Source: Marchantia polymorpha subsp. ruderalis
Taxonomy: Eukaryota > Streptophyta > Marchantiopsida > Marchantiales > Marchantiaceae
DNA length: 64,000 bases
NCBI GenBank assembly: GCA_037833965.1
Contig: AP031353.1
Location: forward strand, 11,038,501 to 11,102,500
Direction of reading: 5' to 3'
Notes under the pieces: generated by a model
Database searches by the model: none
Told to the model about the DNA's origin: nothing
Seen by the model: only the letters and a program-made list of their open reading frames with translations
Made by a program: the position numbers and the translations under genes
Shown: positions 23,660 through 35,260 of the stretch, in pieces
How positions within the stretch are numbered: the first letter of the stretch is position 1
Layout of the letters: the number at the start of each line of letters is the position of its first letter

Positions 23660-24673
23660 TTACTGATTTTTGGAAGTTTCTAATCTAGTCAAACCTAACT
23701 GTTCTCTGAGCCTTTCGAAAGCTATTTTGCCTAAAGGTTTGGTCAATATGTCTGCAAGCTGTTCGTTTGTTGAAACATAGGCTAGGTTAATTTCACCTCA
23801 TGCAATTTTTTCTCTGATGAAATGGTGACGCACCTCAATGTGTTTGGTTCGTCCATGGTAGACAGGATTTTGAGCCAGGTTCAAACTTACTTGATTATCA
23901 CCGTGAATGGTGGTGGGAGCTTGAAGGTCTAGCGCGTGAATTTCACCAAGGAGTCGTCGCAGCCAGACAGCTTCCTTGTCTCCTTCAGTGACAGCCATGT
24001 ATTCGGATTCCGTGGAAGACAAAGCCACGGTGGGCTGCTTCCTGCTGTTCCAGGTGATCGGAGTTCCTCTCAAAAAGAAAATGTAGCCAGTGGTGGACTT
24101 TCTGTCATGCATGTCAGCCGCCCAGTCAGCATCTGTGAAGCCTTGAAGCTGTGTATCCTTCCCTTGCAGGTGTGTTTCCTCCCCTCGTCGGTAGAGTAAT
24201 GCAAGATCAGAGGTACCTCTAAGGTAGCGATAGATTCGCTTAACGGCTTGAGCATGAGGCTCTTGGGGGCTGTTCATAAATCTACTAACAATGCTAACAG
24301 CAAAGGCAATGTCGACTTGTGTGTGGGTGAGGAAGATCAGCTTCCCCACCATTCTTTGATATAGTGCAGAATCGGCTGGAGGAGCTTGCATATCTGGCAA
24401 CAGACGCAATTTCTCCATCATGGGCGTGGGAGCAGGTTTGCATTTGTCCAATCCAAACTCGGTCAGCATCTCACGAATGTATTGTCGTTGAGTGACAGAG
24501 ATACCATCAGGCCGAAACATGAACTCTATCTCAAGTGAGTACGAGAGGAGCCCTAAGTCAGACATCTCGAAAGCCTGTTGGATCTCACTCTTGATGAATG
24601 CTATATGAGCATGATTGTCACCGGTTAGATATACGTCATCAACGTACAGTAGTAGCAGAGTGATTTTACCTTG
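23660..24673 (-). pseudogene. Copia RT (C-terminal part) and RNase H, interrupted by LTR A
   Basis: The minus frame contains LLLLYVDDVYLTGDN (RT YVDD active site), then KSTTGYIFFLRGTPITWNSR, TVALSSTESEYMAVTEGDKE and TKHIEVRHHFIREKIA of RNase H. A TGA at 23798-23800 breaks the frame. Sequence continues in the same frame with VSTNEQLADILTKPLGK and stops at 23660-23662. The 5' side ends at 24674, where LTR A begins, so fingers/palm N-terminal RT, integrase and gag are not in this piece. A purine tract and LTR follow downstream. It is a degraded but recent-looking element. Confidence 0.9.
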
Positions 24674-26383
24674 TGTGGTAACACACTTTTTGTTTTTTTT
24701 GCAGAATTTAAACAATTTTAGAAAAGAAGTACCGAAGCAGTGTCTGTAGTTAGGAAATGGTACGTTAAATAGAGTGGATTGAGGAGATCGTCACGAGGTC
24801 ACGAAGAATCGCGAAGTTGGACGTACCAGCGCCAAACGCCTTCGGCAATATCTCATTTACTGAGGTGTCTCTACCCACGCGCTTCCAGCGCTTAGGGAAG
24901 GTACGCTTCCGGCACAGACACCTCCGGAGGAGATGTCGCTGAAGACGTCAGAAGCCGGCAAGGACCTCTGAAGGCTTCTGACCATGAGTGCGCCTTCGGC
25001 AATGCGCCGTAGGCGCGGGAGGGAAACCTTCATAACGATCAGGATTCATGGTAGTTCTAGTTGGTTGAGATTTCATTAAAAAGAGCTCGGGACGCTCGTT
25101 TTAACGAGCCCAAGAGCGCCGGAGATGGATCAAGGACGAAGAAGTTATGAGCGTCGGAAAACTCGCATCCGGACATGCGCTGTTCGCGCTAGGGTTCACC
25201 GTCGGAGAGGACTCCCGTACGCCTTCGGCGATGCGCCTTTGGCGGAACCACGCGCTCATAAGAGGAGATCAACTCAGAGGCGGAAGCGCCTTTGGCGGCT
25301 GCGCAACGGAAGAGAAGCGCCGGCCGGATGTACGCCTCCGACGTGGCGCGGACAGGCGGGTGCGCTGGCATAATTCGCGCCGGCGGGATATGCGCCGTCG
25401 GCGATATGCGGGGCAGAACGGACAAAACAAGTGGTACGAATACGCGCCGGCGTAATTCGCGCCGACTTGATGTGCGCCTCCAGCGAGGCGCCGACGGAGA
25501 AGGAATACGCATGCGGCGATACGCCTTCGGCGATGGGCAGGTTGGGAAAAGACAACATAGTCGAAGCATACGCTCCACTGCGGCGAACTCGAGTCCGGAA
25601 GATGATGGCGAACTCGAGTCCGGAAGACAATGCGGCGGGAGAATTCAACGTTCACGCATGCGAATGCGCGCAGTGCGGAGTCGTGAATTCGAGCATGCAA
25701 GGGAGAACCGTTAGGCCGTATAGCCGGCTGCGTAATCAAGTTTGATTGTACCCAGTGAGAACGTTGGGCGATCTTGAATTCGGAGAAGAAAAGACTGCTC
25801 TCCAGTCTCATTCTCTCATTCTTGATTGTGAGTTTTCCAGCTTCAGAGATTAAGCGCAAGGGCGGAGAGACCTGCAGTGAGAAGAGAGAGTGCGGAGACG
25901 AGTTGCGCGAGGATCTTGACGGACCTTGCAGAGAGTTTGCGAGCAGCGAAATTGAGCGCGCAAGAGAAGAGAGAGCGATTTCAGTCAATGTCTGAGCGGC
26001 CGACGCGCAGCGTCCATTGTGAGAGATCGAGCGGAAGGGAGAACGTCTGTGTGTGTGCAGGAAAAGCAAGAAAGATGTCGAAGGTCCCCCAGCTGCGAGT
26101 GTCTCCACTCAGAGTGCCGCAGATCGGTCTGCGCGCATTCCAAGATGTGTTGACAAGGTTGAAGCTTGATTTCCTCCTGTGGGGATGGAATTGGACGTGT
26201 CCGGAGATGGTGCGCGAGTATTTGCAGGAGAAACACAAGCCCTCGCGCGGATTCCGCCCACATCCCGAGAGGTGGAACATTAGTGACTGGGCGCAGGTGT
26301 TAGGAAGGTGTGTAGGCGAGGAAGGGTATCTCCTCTTCGAGGCCGAGAGCGTGAAGGTGTCCAAGGAGGAAGAAGTCTCCTAC
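24674..26383 (+). mobile_element. LTR A, 5' portion of a diverged giant LTR
   Basis: Begins TGTGGTAACACACTTTTTG, related to the TGTGGTACCCCAC start of the other giant LTRs, inside copia RT sequence. It contains the TTTTAACGAGCCCAAGAG hairpin module (about 25080-25120), many GCCTTCGGC motifs and the start of the LTR-encoded frame. At 26384 LTR B interrupts it. The remainder of A is expected beyond the window, since B is itself interrupted by C. The left flank ccttg is the candidate target duplication, but its partner is not in view. Confidence 0.7.
25877..26383 (+). CDS. N-terminal part of the LTR-encoded protein, diverged copy in LTR A
   Basis: From the Met at 26074 the frame gives MSKVPQLRVSPLRVPQIGLR, KLDFLLWGWNWTCPEMVREY, PSRGFRPHPERW and SDWAQVLGRCVGEEGYLLFE. 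These align without gaps with residues 85-180 of the 1045-residue protein in element F, at roughly 60% identity by eye. Upstream of this Met the similarity is lost although the frame stays open to 25877, which points to this Met as the real start. The frame is cut at 26384 by LTR B, and the codons beyond (to 26461) belong to B. Function is unknown. Confidence 0.65.
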
Positions 26384-27654
26384 TGTGGTACCCCACTTTT
26401 GGTAATTTTGAGGAAATTAAAACATTTTTGGAAAACTGTACCAAGGCAGCAATGTAAATAGCCTTCGGTGCATCAAAACAGAGTGAATTCGGAAGATCGC
26501 AGAGATTCTCGAGGGACCTCGTAGAATCTAGGAGTTGGGTGCAGCGGTAAGGAAGGGCACCACCCTCCCTGCGAGCTCTGCAGTTAGGATCCCTACGGCG
26601 CAAGGCGCAAAATCCGCCTTTGGCGCTGCGTCCGGGGCGGTAGGGAAATCCTTCATATTTAGTTCAACCCCCAAACGTCTTGACTTAGTTAGGGTCTCGT
26701 TGAAAAGAGCTCAACGCGCTGATTCCAACGAGCTTAAGAACGTCAACAACGGATGAGGACTCCGGGAGTTATGAAGGTTGTAAGATACTCAGCTCTTCGC
26801 CTATGCACAGGCGGAGAAGTTTTGTCCTATGCGCGGACGAAGGAAGTTCGCCTGCGCACAGGCGAAATAGGGTTTTGATGTAGGCGCAAAGTTCGCCTAC
26901 GCACAGGCGTGCGCCTGTGCACAGGCGCTTCGGCGTCGGCGGGAAATCCGCCTTGGGCCCTAGAAATGCGCCTTGGGAGGTAGAAATTGTACGGCGCCTT
27001 CTGCGCCAGCGCAACGCCGCGGACGAGCAAGGAGCCGCCAGAATAGTAAAATCCGTACGGACCGTACGGACTGTACGGACGGGACAGATGGATGCGCTCT
27101 TGGACGGACGGAGTTGTGGCGGCGAGAGCGCCGACGGAGAGACAAGGAACGGACAGTCTGGACAGAGTCGGTTGACCGCGGTCAACGCCTTCCGCGCCAG
27201 CGCATCGACGCGGACGGACTTCGTGTGGTAACCCACTTTTTGTTTTTCGCCGGAACTAAAACATTTTTGATTAGTAAGTACCGTGGTAGCAGCTGTAAAT
27301 AGTAATCGGTACGCAAAGCCAGAGTAAAAAGAGGATCGAGGACAGTCAAGGGGTTTTGGGCTTAGGCCACAGTGGAACGCTTGGAATGGAACGGGCGGTT
27401 CACGCTGCAGGACTCGCTTCGAGCACCTTCGGCGGTAGATCACTCATAACTTCCTCAATTCTTAACGCCTTGAGTTACTTAGGGTCTCGTTGGAAAGAAC
27501 TCGACGCGCTCGTTCTAACGAGCCCAAGAACGCCTGGAACGAATGAGGAATCAGGGAGTTGTGACTGTCGGAAGATGCGAAGTAGAACGCCTACGGATAG
27601 GCGGAAGGAGTTCGTCGTCGGCAGAATATCCACCTTCGGCCCTGGATGTTCGCC

Positions 27655-27937
27655 TTCCGCGACGGAGTCGGAGTCGGAGAACTCGGGGTCGGCGAACTCA
27701 AGGTCGGAGAACTTGGAGTTGGCAAACTTGAGGTCGGCGAACTCGAGGTCAAAGAACTTCAAGTCGGCAAACTCGGAGTCGGCAAACTTGAGGTCGGCGA
27801 ACTCGAGGTCAAAGAACTTCAAGTCAGCAAACTCGGAGTCGGCAAACTTGAGGTCGGCGAACTCGAGGTCGGCGAACTTCAAGTCAGCAAACTCGGAGTC
27901 GGCAAACTTGACATCAGAGAACTCGGAGTCGGCGCAA
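27655..27937. repeat. Minisatellite, 60-bp unit made of 15-bp subunits
   Basis: Tandem 15-mers of the form GGTCGGCGAACTCGA are grouped in 60-bp higher-order units, repeated about four times (for example at 27777, 27837 and 27897). A shorter array of the same 15-mer is at 28198-28312. Because 15 is divisible by 3, both strands stay open over the array (VGELE-type and FADLE-type pentapeptide repeats), but these frames are a by-product of the repeat. Confidence 0.9.
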
Positions 27938-28475
27938 CATCGTGCGGGCGCCTTCGGCGATAACAGATAACAAGCCTTCGACAGTGTGCCTTCGGCGAAG
28001 GATAAAACCGGCATAACTCTTTCAACTCGTAACGGTTCGACTCAGTTAGGGTCTCGTTAGAAAGAACTCGACGCGCTTGTTCTAACGAGCCCAAGAACTC
28101 TTGAAACGGATCAAGGATCTGTGAGTTATGGGTGTCGGGAGTGACTGTTACAAATAGGCAAAGGTGCGGAAGTGCGTCTTCGGCGGTCAACGCCTTCGGC
28201 GAACTCGAGGTCGGAGAACTCGGAGTCGGCGAACTTGAGGTCGGCAAACTCGAGGTCGGCGAACTTCAAGTCGGCAAACTCGGAGTCGGCGAACTCGAGG
28301 TCGGCAAACCGGATGCGGTTCAGAGATCTTGCGGAGTCCATATCTTTGTGATGGACGGTCGGATGGATTTGAAATTTGGTGGGGCCGTTAATCTCAGTCG
28401 GCCACGCATGCCTGCAAATATTCAGCCTCAGATCTCGGATGTAAAGACGCTGCCGGCTCTGTACAGTAGGCTTAG

Positions 28476-28512
28476 GATTTAGATTTAGGGTTAGGGTTAG
28501 ATTTAGGTTGTA
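28476..28512 (+). repeat. Telomere-like TTTAGGG tract inside the short LTR
   Basis: The sequence ggatttagatttagggttagggttagatttagg is a short degenerate array of the plant telomere unit. The same tract is present inverted in solo LTR E (about 33188-33222), so it is an inherited part of the short LTR subfamily and not a scar of chromosome-end repair here. Confidence 0.8.
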
Positions 28513-30563
28513 AGTTAGAGGGGAAGGCAGCCGCCGACTCCTCAGGTGTAGGATCTGTTGCGGCTCGCACCCTAGCGGGTAGCGTAGTGTTAGTTAGGAC
28601 CTTAGAGAGTATAAAGTAGTTCAAGGCGTTTTGCCCTGGGAATCTTCCAGTTTCGGAAGTGCAGATCAGGAACTCACTTTCTTGGCGTGTTTGTGCATTT
28701 TTGGTCCTGGCACCACGTAGAGAAGCTGCAGCATAGCGAAGTTACCGTATGTTGTAGTTGAAGGCCTTCGGCTGAATGTTCAGAGCTAGCACCCGGTTAG
28801 AGACTTGAGTAGTGCGGATCTGCACCTGCGGGTGATTTCTGATGCTCAGAGCCGGCTGCGAGTTAGAGACTTGAACAGTTCCCCCTTACTCCTTCGAGTG
28901 ACATATCCTGATTGTACTCCTACGGGAAGTTTCCCCTGAATGCCAAAGTGAAGTTTTATTACTTCGTGTAAGCCTTGGTTTGCAATTCAGGTTGTGTGTG
29001 TGTTACTGGATTGTGTCTCAGCTAAGTTCTCAGTCGGGCCTGTACTCCCTGCGTTTGGTGTGAGTCGAGGGTGACGTCCACGGCGTATGAAGAGGCTTCG
29101 TTCCGAAGTGGGAAGTCCAGTCCGGGTTCCCTACGCTAGTTCCTGGCGGAAGGGCAGTAAAAGCCGGAGTGGGAGTCACTACCTGCAGAACCTCTGAGTG
29201 AACTTTTGAGACACTTTCCCCCTGAAATCCGAAGCGGAGGTCCTGACCGACCTCCGAGTTGTGCTTTTGCCAGTTTCAGGTGTGTGTGTGTGTGTGTTGA
29301 GTGACTACGCTGTACTGTGCATCCTCCGAGCATCCTCCGAGTCGAGTATCCTCCTTCGAGTCGAGCCTCCGAGTCAAGCACTGCAGTATTTCTGGGAGTG
29401 ACAGTCGCCTGAGAATTCAAACTCTACAAAGTCTGTTAAACGTGACACTTTTACTCTGTGTGTTGCCTCTGTCCCTGTGGGTTCGATCTTTTTACCACCA
29501 TACTGCAGTTTTAGCCTTTGGTGGGTTATTACACTTCGCCTGCGCACAGGCGAGCTGTAATAACCCACTAAAGGCTAAAACTGCAATATAGTGGTAGAAA
29601 GGTCGAACCCACAGGGACAGAGGAACACACAGGGTACAAAGTGTCACGTTTAACAGACTATTGATGAGTTTGAATTCTCAAGCGACTGTCACTCCCAGAA
29701 ATACTGCAAGTGTCCACTCGGAGCGCACTCGGAGGTCGCACAGTGCAACGTAACACACACACACACACACACCTGAAACTACAGAAATACAACCCAGAGA
29801 TCCGTTAGGACCTCTACTTCAAGATTTCAGGGGGAAAGTCTCTCGCGAGCACACTCGGCAAAGCTGCGGGCAGTGACTTCCAACTCCGGCTTTTACAACA
29901 CTTCCACTAGCTTGCTGCTAGTGTAGGAAACCCGGTTTGGACTGCCTACTTCGGATCGAAGTCACTCCTACGCGGTGAACAACACTCTCAACTCACAAAA
30001 CGCGCAGAGAACACAGGTCCGCACTGAAGGACTCACTGTGAAACATTCCAGTAACACAACAACAGTCTATTGAAGAGTTTGAATTCTCAGGCACTTGTCA
30101 TTCCCAGAAATACTACAGGGGTTACCCTCAAAGCACCTGCTGCAGCGTAACCTGAATTTACAACCAAGGCTTACACGAAGTAGCAAAACTTCACTTTGGC
30201 ATTCAGGGGAAAAATCCCAAGGAGTACAATCAGAAAGAAACACTCGAAGGTGTAGGGGCGAAACTGTTCAAGTATCTAACTAGTCACTGGCTCTGAGCAT
30301 CGGCAGTCACCCGCAGGTGCAGATCCGAACTACTCAAGTCTCTAACCAATGGACTAGCTCTGAACATTCGGCCGAAGGCCTTCAGCTACAAAATGCGGAA
30401 CGCTAAGTTGTAACTCCTCGTGCGTGGTGACAGAACTCAAGGACACAAACACGCAAAGGAAATGGGTTCCTGATCTGCACTTCTGATGGGAAAGAACCCC
30501 AGGCAAAACGCCTGGAACTATTTTATACCTTCTAAGTCCTACCTAACACTACACTGCACTACG

Positions 30564-32111
30564 CTACACGCCTGCACGGAACCACGCTACACTACACTCC
30601 GCGGAACCTGTACTACGTCTCCTGCGCGGCCTACTGCCGCGCACTAACTCCCTACCCTGCCAATCTTCCGCTCGACTGCGCAGTCCCAAACGCTGCAACG
30701 CCGCGGACACCTCCACTTCGAGGGCGGACATGGTATCCTGTGCCTTCGACAGAAAGGCATCGAGCTTCTTTGCTACCTTCCGCCGACTCCTACTGTCGCC
30801 TGACAACAACCCGGCTGCGCGCAATTCCAACTCACGCAGTGTGAGTTTCTCCTGCGCCTTCACTTCCCAGTGGGCGTAGCCCTTGAGACAGTGGGCGACT
30901 CGCCTCGCCGTCTCCACCTTCGTGCGATCCGCCTCCTTCCTTGCGATCCTCTTCAATTATCACTAATTGCGATTCGGCTTCAGCACGTTGCGCCCTCAAT
31001 TCGCCACACTCTGACTGTAACCTGCGGATTAACTCTTCATCCGCCTGCCGTGCGAGCTGACATTGTTCCAACAACCGCGTCTGTCGCACGAGCTCCTCTG
31101 ACAAAATCCGATTCTGGGCCTGCTCAGAAATGAGTGCTTCCTTGACCTTCACCTGCTCCTTGGTGAGCTCGTCCAGTTTCTCATCCTTCATCTTCTCGGA
31201 GTGCTTGTAGAATTTCTGATTAAGCTTGTACTGACCCCACAAGCACGCATGCTTCTCCTTCAATTCCTTCAACTCCTGGTCCACTCTAGCTAATAGCTTG
31301 CTGGTGTGGACTTTAGTGCGAGTCCACCTGCGCACTAACTCGATGTAAGATCCCGGCTGGAGTGGGTCGGCGTATTTATCGACCTTGCGATCCAAGTACC
31401 GCAGCAACGGAATCACCTGCTTAGAGAGCGCCGCCGCCGGCGCTCCAACAATTTCCTCCTCCTCCTTCTCGGTGTCTTCTGCTCCTGACATTTCTTCCGT
31501 GGAGCCTCCGTCGTCATCATCCGAGTGGAGAATTTCAGTCGCCATTGATTGCGTCGGCGACTGCCCCGAGTGGGGCTGCACGTCATCGACGTGTGCTGCC
31601 TGCGAAGGCACGGCTGCAGCCTCGCTGCTCGTCGCCAAAATGTCTAAGGCGGAAGGCGAATGTACCCGTGCGGCATCCCCGTCGCTCGCTTGTTGATTGT
31701 CTACCGCATCCTCTCTGCCGCCGTCGTCCGCCGCCGAAGGCGATCGAGCGGAGGGTGACTGCGCGGGGTTTGATTGCGCATCGCGCATCGAGATTTCATC
31801 CCGCGGACAGTCACTCCGCTCCTCCGTCTGTTGCTGCTCCCTTGATCGGTCCGTGGGGGCTGTGCCCGGCCCATGCGCAGGCGCATTTGCCGGCGCCTTG
31901 TCCGCCGCAGGCGTAGCGCCGCGGACATCTATCGCCGAAGGCGACATGGCCGGGGGCCGCACGCCCGATGTTCCTTGGCCTATAGGCCCTACCGCCGAAG
32001 GCGCATCTATCGGCGGACTTCCCGCCGATGGTGCGGCCTCCGCACGCTCTCTGCTCGTATCTCCTCGGCTCGAAGGCCCTAGCGCCGAAGGCGCAAATTG
32101 CGGCGCGTGGT
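30564..32111 (-). pseudogene. LTR-encoded protein of D, C-terminal part
   Basis: This continues the frame of 35261-36140 after solo LTR E. It covers the Ala/Pro/Ser-rich middle and the coiled-coil C-terminus (DRKVDKYADPLQPGSYIELV; QEKLTLRELELRAAGLLSGD). A single-base difference near 30947 (ccttccttgcg against ccttcctgcg in F) shifts the frame, splitting it into 30832-32111 and 30564-30956. The end matches F's protein to the final WFRAGV. It is disabled by the shift, by E and F, and by a stop in the N-terminal part. Confidence 0.85.
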
Positions 32112-35100
32112 TGTAATAACCCACTAAAGGCTAAAACTGCAATATAGTGGTAGAAAGGTCGAACCCACAGGGACAGAGGAACACACAGGGTACAAAGTGT
32201 CACGTTTTAACAGACTATTGAGGAGTTTGAATTCTCAGGCAACTGTCACTCCCAGAAATACTGCAAGTGTCCACTCGGAGCGCACTCGGAGGTCGCACAG
32301 TGCAGCGTAACACACACACACACACACACCTGAAACTACAGAAACACAACCTAGAGATCCGTTAGGACCTCTACTTCAAGGTTTCAGGGGGAAAGTCTCT
32401 CAAGAGTACACTCGGCAAAGCTGCGGGCAGTGACTTCCAACTCCGGCTTTTACAACACTTCCACTAGCTTGCTGCTAGTGTAGGAAACCCGGTTTGGACT
32501 GCCTACTTCGGATCGAAGTCACTCCTACGCGGTGAACAACACTCTCAACTCACAAAACGCGCAGAGAACACAGGTCCGCACTGAAGGACTCACTGTGAAA
32601 CATTCCAGTAACACAACAACAGTCTATTGAAGAGTTTGAATTCTCAGGCACTTGTCATTCCCAGAAATACTACAGGGGTTACCCTCAAGGCACCTGCTGC
32701 AGCGTAACCTGAATTTACAACCAAGGCTTACACGAAGTAGCAAAACTTCACTTTGGCATTCAGGGGAAAAATCCCAAGGAGTACAATCAGAAAGAAACAC
32801 TCGAGGGTGTAGGGGCGAAACTGTTCAAGTATCTAACTAGTCACTGGCTCTTAGCATCGGCAGTCACCCGCAGGTGCAGATCCGAACTACTCAAGTCTCT
32901 AACCAATGTACTAGCTCTGAACATTCGGCCGAAGGCCTTCAGCTACAAAATGCGGAACGCTAAGTTGTAACTCCTCGTGCGTGGTGACAGAACTCAAGGA
33001 CACAAACACGCAAAGGAAATGGGTTCCTGATCTGCACTTCTGATGGGAAAGAACCCCAGGCAAAACGCCTGGAACTATTTTATACCTTCTAAGTCCTACC
33101 TAACACTACACTGCACTACCATGGTGCGAGCCGCAACAGAACCTACACCTGAGGAGTCGGCGGCTGCCTTCCCCTCTAACTTACAACCTAAATCTAACCC
33201 TAACCCTAAATCTGAATCCTAAGCCTACTGTACAGAGCCGCCAGTGCCTTCCTACCCAAGATCTGAGGCTGAAAATTTGCAGGCAGGCGTGGCCGGCCGA
33301 GATCAACGGCCCCACAAAATTTCAGATCCATCCGACCGTCCATCGCAAAGATATGGGCCCCGCAAGATCTCTGAACCTAGGCCAAAATTCCTTCTCCAAA
33401 ATCCGAGGACTGTGGGTTCCACGCGTCCTACACGCAAGCCGCCTACTCGCAGGCCGCCACTGCCACACCTGAACATTCTACATTCATGACCACCCGATCC
33501 TCGCCGGAGGAAATCTCCTTCCGCGCACCGCCGAATGCGTCCAACCGCCAAAGACGCACTTCCACACCTTGTCAATCTCTAACAGTCACCCCGACGCCCA
33601 TAACTCACGGATCCCTGCTTCGTTTGCAACGTTCTTGGGCTCGTTGGAACGAGCGTGTTGTGCTCTTTCCAACGAGCCCCTAACCAAGTCAAACGGATAA
33701 GAATTGAGAAAGTTATCACTGTTTTACTCTTCCGCCGAAGGCCTGCAACCGTCGAAGGCGTCCGTCCGCGCATCGGACAAAAGTCGATCTCCCTACCTCC
33801 GAAGGCGGAATTCCCGGAAGCGTAACCCCGAAGGCGAACATCTAGGGCCGAAGGAGAACGTCTACGTATCTTCCGATAGTCCTAACTCCCTAAATTCCCA
33901 TCGGTCCCAGGCGTTCTTGGGCTCGTTGGAACGAGCGTCGCGAGCTCTTTCCAACGAGACCCTAACCACCGCAAACCATTAAGAATTGAAAACACTATGT
34001 CAATTTTACCCTTCCGCCGAAGGCCTGCCTGTGCACAGGCCGCCTACTTGCAACCCGCCTGTGCACAGGCCGTCCGCCTGTGCACAGGCGTCCGCGTCCG
34101 TCCGCGGCGTAAGCCGCCTCTCTAAGTGTTAACGCCGAAGGCCCCTCTAAATGTTAGCACCGAAGGCCCTCCATATCAGAAACTTCCGCCGCTTCTAACT
34201 CGGTGATGCCTCATCCGTTTCAAGAGATCTTGGTCTCGTTGGAACCAGCTCGTCGAGTTCTTTCCAACGAGACCCGAATCAAGTCAAACCGCTAAGAATT
34301 GAGAAAGTAATGTCGGTTTTACTCTTCCGCCGAAGGCGTTCGCCTATCCACAGTCCGTCCGCGGCGATGACCTGGCTGTCTGCGGCGCTGACTTGTCCGT
34401 CCGCGGCGTTGTCCTGGCCGTCCGCGGCACTGACCTGGCCGTCCGCGGCGATGACCTGGCGCAGAAGGCGCCGTACACTTTCTACCTCACAAGGCGCATT
34501 TCTAGGGCCCAAGGCGGATTTCCCGCCGACGCCGAAGCGCCTGTGCACAGGCGAACTTCCTTCGTCCGCGCATAGGACAAAACTTTCTTCGCCGGTGCGT
34601 AGGCGGAAAGCTGAGTATCTTGCGACCTTCATAACTCCCGGAATTCTCCTCCGTTCGTGGCGTTCTTGGGCTCGTTAGAATCAGCGCGTCGAGCTCTTTC
34701 CAACGAGACTCTAACCAAGTCGAGGCGTTGCGCATTGAGAAAGTTATGAGGGTTTCACTCTTCCGCCGAATGCACTCTCCCGTATCGCCGAAGGCGTTGA
34801 CCCGAAGGCGTTGACCGAAGGCGTCTACAGCCCAAGGCGCATCTTCCGGCGGTTCTTCCGCCGAAGGCGTACCGCCAAAGTCGCTCTACCGCCGAAGGCC
34901 CCCCCATCAATAACTTCCGACACTCATAACTCAGTGACCTCTCATCCGTTTCACAAGTTCTTGGTCTCGTTAGAACGAGCGTCGCGAGCTCTTTGCAACA
35001 AGACCCGAAGCAACTCAAGGCGTTACTAATTGAGAAAGTTATGAGTGATCAACCGCCGAAGGTGCTCGAAGCGGATCCTGCAGCATGAACCGCCCGTTCC

Positions 35101-35255
35101 GTCCCAAGCGTCCCACTGTGGCCTAAGCCCAAAACCCCTTGACTGTCCTCGATCCTCTGGTTTCGCGTACCGATTACTATTTACAGCTACTGCCGCGGTA
35201 CTTACTATTCAAAAATGTTTTAGTTCCGACAAAAAACAAAAAGTGGGTTACCAAA
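32112..35255 (-). mobile_element. Solo LTR E, short subfamily (TSD gtggt)
   Basis: Flanked by gtggt (32107-32111 and 35256-35260) and inserted in the ORF of D. On the minus strand it ends TTATTACA and starts TTTGGTAACCCAC, one change from the expected TGTGG. It is 3144 bp long, lacks the 1045-codon frame, and carries five TTCCAACGAG hairpin modules (about 33633, 33917, 34233, 34660 and 34955), a TTTAGGG-like tract and a TATA-like site (33075-33084). Its first about 200 bp and last about 1 kb match G in opposite orientation, which makes G and E look like inverted repeats of one element. The separate TSDs show that they are two insertions. Confidence 0.9.
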
Positions 35256-35260
35256 GTGGT

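Larger units (their letters stand above)
27224..29533 (+). mobile_element. Solo LTR G, short subfamily without the ORF (TSD cttcg)
   Basis: Runs from TGTGGTAACCCAC to TGGGTTATTACA and is flanked by the 5-bp duplication cttcg (27219-27223 and 29534-29538). At 2310 bp it shares the ends, two TTCCAACGAG-type hairpin modules (27482-27535, 28048-28095) and the R/U5-like last about 1 kb with the giant LTRs. The 1045-codon frame is replaced by a minisatellite and a telomere-like tract. A TATA-like TATAAAGTAG lies at 28610-28619. No internal region is attached, so it is a solo LTR left by LTR-LTR recombination. Confidence 0.9.

Noticed and set aside
24674..24715. ATG at 24715 as start of the copia RT frame.
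   Set aside because: The first 13 or so codons (MFKFCKKNKK...) are LTR A sequence, and the copia coding sequence begins at 24673.
27356..28014. Frames of 100-200 codons over the minisatellite on both strands.
   Set aside because: They arise because the 15-bp repeat has no stop codon in several phases.
27224..35255. G and E ends look like terminal inverted repeats of one 8-kb DNA transposon.
   Set aside because: Each has its own 5-bp duplication (cttcg and gtggt) and both ends of an LTR. E lies within D, and they are opposite-oriented solo LTRs of one family.
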